Of a stretch of DNA of 16,336 nt, positions 13,318 through 16,336 are shown one piece after another. Positions within the stretch are counted from its first letter, which is position 1, and each line of letters begins with the position of its first letter. Location of the stretch: NCBI GenBank assembly GCA_963785755.1, contig CAWAXG010000079.1:1-16336 (forward strand), read 5' to 3'. Position numbers and translations under genes: made by a program. This DNA comes from JACCXG01 sp963785755 (GTDB taxonomy: Bacteria; Acidobacteriota; Vicinamibacteria; Vicinamibacterales; 2-12-FULL-66-21). The notes beneath the pieces are model-generated. The model searched no databases, had not been told where the DNA came from, and saw nothing but the letters and a program-made list of their open reading frames with translations.

Positions 13318-14745
13318 ATGCTGGACGGACCACGCGACATGACCGATCGCGAACTCGTTGAATTGGCGCGGCACGGGGATGTGGCTGCCGTTGGCGAGCT
13401 CTTCTTGCGCTACTGGCGGGCGGCGCGCGCCGCCGCGTTCGGGGTGACGGGGGATTTTGCCTCGGCAGAGGATGCGGCCGCGGAAGCGTTCACCCACGCC
13501 TTGACCGGGCTCACCTCGCTTCGCGATCCCGACCGGTTCGGCGCGTGGCTGCGGACGATCGTGGTGCGCAAGGCGCGGCTTCGAATCGAGAGCCGATTCG
13601 CCCCGCTGGATGCCTCGGCCGAATGTCATCCCGATCAGCGCGAACCACCGGACGCCACGCTGGAGCGCCGCGAGTTGGCCATCGTCATTCAGCAAGCGAT
13701 CCGTGACCTGCCTGAACCCTTGCGTGAAGCCATCGCGCTCTTCTATTTCGAGGGCTACGACTCCGATGCCGCCGCACAGTTTCTCGAGATTCCACACGGC
13801 ACGCTGCGCCGCCGCCTTCACGATGGCCGGACGCAATTACGCCGCATCGTGCAGCAGCTGCTGGGCCGGAGCAAGCCAGTGAACGACGATCGACACCAGC
13901 AACTCGAACGGCTGACTCGACTGGTAGATGATGGCGAGGTTTACCGAGCCATCAGGGAGGGGCTGGCGCTTCGGCCGCCGCCAGCCAAGTTGATCGATCT
14001 TCTCGCTCGACGTCACGCGGTCGGGTCGAGCTCCGCGGGAGGCACCGACGATCTCGAGAGGACCGCCGAGTTCTTCCGCACGACGGCCGCCAGGCTGCTC
14101 CAACCCTCCGGGCGGACGCTGGATCCGCGTCATCCGGTCGGATCGGTGGCAAAAGCGATACGTGACGCATTGCCGGACTTCGAGCAGTGGCACCTCGATG
14201 CCGCTGATGCCGCGGTTCGCTTTGTCACGCAGACGGGTGAATATCGCGATCGGCTTCGGATCGTCTTGCCGCCAGGGTTTGCCGAAGGGCATCCAGGCGC
14301 GTTCGTGCGGGCGACACGCGCATGGGTCGTTATGGTCGACGACGGGGCGTTGCGGACCGTCTACGAACAGATGGAAGCGAGTCCGGACGCAGCGGCGTTT
14401 CGTGCGGCGCAGCAGCAGAGTCGCATGAGCGATGTCCTCGAATTGACCTGGATGATCACGGGCGTCCTCGAGCTGCGGTCGGTCCAGCAGATGCTCGAGA
14501 AGGTGAGTGTTGCCGTGTTACCCGGATCCCGCGTGAAATTCTCGGGCTACGACGAGCCGCGCTACCGCGCGGCCCTGCAGCTGCATCTTGGTGACCTGCC
14601 CGCTCGGGCAGCGTGCGGCGGAGTACTCGCCGACTGGCCAGGCCGCCCGGCCGGCGTCGATGCTGCCCACCTGCGGCTCTTTCTGGAGCCGTGGGCCACG
14701 GTCCAATCGGGCCAGCGCGTGGAGTTCCAGCAGGAAGCGTGGTGA
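13318..14745 (+). CDS. ECF RNA polymerase sigma factor with long C-terminal extension
   Basis: This is a 475-residue protein. Region 2 is at about residues 8-85 (MTDRELVELARHGDVAAVGE, then SAEDAAAEAFTHAL, then DPDRFGAWLRTIVVRKAR). Region 4 is at about 122-180 (IQQAIRDLPEPLREAIALFY, then AAQFLEIPHGTLRRRLHDGR), a sigma-70 type helix-turn-helix. Typical ECF factors end near residue 190; here some 280 further residues follow, soluble and without membrane helices, which I do not recognise. They include RHPVGSVAKAIRDALPDFEQ and LRIVLPPGFAEGHPGAF. No anti-sigma gene is adjacent, so the extension may regulate activity in cis. The start is uncertain: ATG at 13318, ATG at 13339 (MTDRE) and GTG at 13294 are all in frame; none has a strong ribosome site. 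A structured inverted repeat lies just upstream. Confidence 0.85.
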   Translation: MLDGPRDMTDRELVELARHGDVAAVGELFLRYWRAARAAAFGVTGDFASAEDAAAEAFTHALTGLTSLRDPDRFGAWLRTIVVRKARLRIESRFAPLDASAECHPDQREPPDATLERRELAIVIQQAIRDLPEPLREAIALFYFEGYDSDAAAQFLEIPHGTLRRRLHDGRTQLRRIVQQLLGRSKPVNDDRHQQLERLTRLVDDGEVYRAIREGLALRPPPAKLIDLLARRHAVGSSSAGGTDDLERTAEFFRTTAARLLQPSGRTLDPRHPVGSVAKAIRDALPDFEQWHLDAADAAVRFVTQTGEYRDRLRIVLPPGFAEGHPGAFVRATRAWVVMVDDGALRTVYEQMEASPDAAAFRAAQQQSRMSDVLELTWMITGVLELRSVQQMLEKVSVAVLPGSRVKFSGYDEPRYRAALQLHLGDLPARAACGGVLADWPGRPAGVDAAHLRLFLEPWATVQSGQRVEFQQEAW

Positions 14746-14769
14746 AACGCCTGAAGAACGCATCTGCGA

Positions 14770-14856
14770 CAACTTCCAACTCCCAACCTCCAACTTCCAA
14801 GGCGCTCTGAGCCGGCCGGAATACTTTGGGAATTGGGAGTTGGTGGTTGGGAGTTG
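14770..14856. repeat. Inverted pair of heptanucleotide arrays
   Basis: The left arm (14770-14800) is a run of 7-base units of the CCAACTY type: CCAACTC, CCAACCT, CCAACTT. The right arm (14826-14856) is the reverse type, GGGAGTT/GGTGGTT. The arms pair over 31 bases with about 24 matches, plus wobble pairs in RNA, around a 25-base GC-rich loop. It lies 25 bases after the sigma-gene stop and could end that transcript. Heptameric arrays of this kind occur as dispersed elements in some bacterial genomes; no other copy is in the window. Confidence 0.75.
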
Positions 14857-14946
14857 ACAAGTCTCTCTCTACGGAGAGTGGACGTGCCTTCGACGGGAAC
14901 AGACTCGTAGCCGCAGCGTTAAGCTATCGAAGGTCCCGCTCGCACC

Positions 14947-14952
14947 AGGAGG
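14947..14952 (+). promoter_or_regulatory. Strong ribosome binding site of the sulfatase gene
   Basis: A perfect AGGAGG lies 5 bases before the ATG at 14958 and fixes the start. It is the strongest ribosome site in the window. Confidence 0.8.
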
Positions 14953-14957
14953 ATCGT

Positions 14958-16336
14958 ATGTCTCGCTCCGGACATTGGGTCGCGCTTCTCGTTGCGCTGT
15001 CGGCAGTGGGCGCTGTCGGCAATGGTGCCCCGTCAGCCCAGCCTCGGCAGCCGAACATCGTGATGATCGTCGGCGACGACATGGGGTACGCCGACATCGG
15101 CGTGCATGGCAGCAGGGACATTCCGACGCCGAACATCGACGCGCTGGCGAGAGCCGGGATTCGATTCACCGACGGCTACGTCACCGGTCCACACTGCAGC
15201 CCGACCAGAGCCGCACTGCTGACAGGCCGCTACCAGCAGCGATTCGGGCATGAGTCGAACTTCGGCGCTGCCGTGCCGAACGCCGGTTTGCCGGCGAGCG
15301 AGACGACCATGGCCGATCGGCTCAAGGCGGCGGGATACCGCACCGCGTTGTTCGGCAAGTGGCACCTGGGATTCACCGAGCGGCTGCATCCGATGTCTCG
15401 CGGCTTCGACGAGTTTTACGGCTTTCTCGGCGGCGACCACTCCTATTTCGAATCAACGCCGACCGACAAGGATCCGCTCTACGAGGGGCGCACGCCGGTG
15501 GCCGCGAGCGGCTACCTGACAGATGTGCTGACCGACCGCGCCGTGGCGTTCATCAGGCGCGAGAAGTCGCGCCCCTTCTTCCTCTATCTCGCCTACAACG
15601 CCGTCCATACGCCGATGCAGGCGCCCGAGAAATACCTGGCGAGATTCAAGGGGATCGCCGACGAAGAGCGCCGCAGCTACGCGGCGATGATGTCGGCGAT
15701 GGACGACGGCATCGGCCGCACACTGGCCGCGCTGCGCGCCGAAGGCCTGGAAGAGAACACGCTCATCTTTTTCTTCAGCGACAACGGCGGTCCGACGATG
15801 GCCGGGACGACGATCAACGGAGCGACCAACACGCCGTTGCGCGGATCGAAGCGTCAGACGTGGGAGGGCGGCATTCGCGTGCCCTTCATGATTCGCTGGA
15901 AGGGGCGGCTGCCGGAAGGGAAGATCGATTCCCGTCCCGTCGTTCAGTTGGATGTGCTCCCGACCGCGCTTGCGGCCGCGGGTGTCGAGCCGGCCGCCGA
16001 CTGGAAGCTCGATGGCGTCAACCTGCTCCCATACCTGAGCGGCAAGCAGCAAGGGCCACCCCACGACACGCTGTACTGGAGGATGTTCGCGCATATGGCG
16101 ATCCGCAAAGGGACGTGGAAGCTGGTGAAGACGATGGAAGGTCCGCTGCTCGTTGCGGACACCGCCAACCCGGATCTGTCCGGCGCGCAGCTGTTCAACC
16201 TCGCGAACGATATCGGCGAGCGGCACGATCTTGCGGCGACGCACGCCGGGAAGGTCAAAGAGCTGGCTGCTGACTGGCTCGCCTGGAGCAAGGAGATGGC
16301 GAAGCCGTTATGGGCGCCCGGCGCGGGACCCGGGCG
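14958..16336 (+). CDS. Secreted arylsulfatase-type sulfatase, cut by the window end
   Basis: The first 459 residues of a type I sulfatase are present, open to the right edge. MSRSGHWVALLVALSAVGAV with cleavage near PSAQ is a Sec signal. The metal site starts at NIVMIVGDDMGYADIG (D40, D41). The active-site motif is CSPTR at 80-84, with C80 the residue to be turned into formylglycine, followed by AALLTGR. GKWHLG (133-138) provides K134 and H136, H217 lies in NAVHTPM, and FSDNGG (D275, N276) and K298 complete the usual set. So the protein should be an active sulfate ester hydrolase acting outside the cytoplasm. The substrate is not evident; secreted sulfatases often act on sulfated polysaccharides. 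It needs a formylglycine-generating enzyme, absent from this window. Little of the protein should be missing at the C-terminus. Confidence 0.93.
   Translation, partial: MSRSGHWVALLVALSAVGAVGNGAPSAQPRQPNIVMIVGDDMGYADIGVHGSRDIPTPNIDALARAGIRFTDGYVTGPHCSPTRAALLTGRYQQRFGHESNFGAAVPNAGLPASETTMADRLKAAGYRTALFGKWHLGFTERLHPMSRGFDEFYGFLGGDHSYFESTPTDKDPLYEGRTPVAASGYLTDVLTDRAVAFIRREKSRPFFLYLAYNAVHTPMQAPEKYLARFKGIADEERRSYAAMMSAMDDGIGRTLAALRAEGLEENTLIFFFSDNGGPTMAGTTINGATNTPLRGSKRQTWEGGIRVPFMIRWKGRLPEGKIDSRPVVQLDVLPTALAAAGVEPAADWKLDGVNLLPYLSGKQQGPPHDTLYWRMFAHMAIRKGTWKLVKTMEGPLLVADTANPDLSGAQLFNLANDIGERHDLAATHAGKVKELAADWLAWSKEMAKPLWAPGAGPG

Noticed and set aside
14854..14882. Sulfatase promoter with TTGACA as -35
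   Set aside because: TTGACA at 14854-14859 is perfect, but no -10-like sequence occurs at 16-18 bases; the hexamer arises within the heptamer array end.
1..16336. CRISPR arrays, tRNA or rRNA genes
   Set aside because: No regularly spaced repeats, no tRNA-like cloverleaf with its TTC loop and no rRNA segments were seen on reading both strands; this was by eye.

Overview
The window is GC-rich, almost fully coding DNA from a free-living bacterium. The gene content fits Acidobacteriota, most likely class Vicinamibacteria: an operon of secreted PDLQGTW-type and DUF6152 proteins, a DUF885 metallopeptidase, a PIG-L deacetylase, a Ser/Thr kinase fused to a PD40 propeller, an ECF sigma factor with a long C-terminal extension and a sulfatase. 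The taxonomy is an inference from gene families; there is no rRNA or marker gene here.

Layout. (1) 1-2394, minus strand: a three-gene operon of exported proteins, two of them paralogues; the last gene (DUF6152) is frameshifted and runs off the left edge. (2) 2781-6261, plus strand: a Tat-exported PIG-L deacetylase with a leaderless-type promoter, a small coiled-coil protein built on exact 15-residue repeats, and an exported DUF885 peptidase. (3) 6249-9022, an accessory stretch: a serine hydrolase (S12/beta-lactamase) remnant truncated at both ends, an HTH/DUF2975 pair behind two matching palindromic operators, a VapBC-type toxin-antitoxin pair, and a second, broken copy of the 3' end of the coiled-coil gene. 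(4) 9023-10204, plus strand: a TIR domain fused to a six-helix BioY-like membrane domain. (5) 10327-12993, minus strand: a transmembrane Ser/Thr kinase with PD40 repeats. (6) 12994-13317: a cluster of GC-rich hairpins and a nested inverted repeat. (7) 13318-14745: an ECF sigma factor with a C-terminal extension of about 280 residues, followed by an inverted repeat made of heptanucleotide arrays. (8) 14958 to the right edge: a secreted formylglycine-type sulfatase, cut by the window end.

The most unusual item is the TIR-BioY fusion. The BioY-like half keeps the fold signature of the biotin ECF-transporter S component, but the C-terminal Asp/Lys motif and the Gly-Gly of the mid-domain motif are replaced. 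It therefore looks like a repurposed membrane sensor or anchor for a TIR effector rather than a biotin transporter. It sits beside a toxin-antitoxin pair and gene remnants, the usual setting of defence or stress genes. Its function is inferred and untested. The outer regions read as ordinary secretome, degradation and signalling genes.
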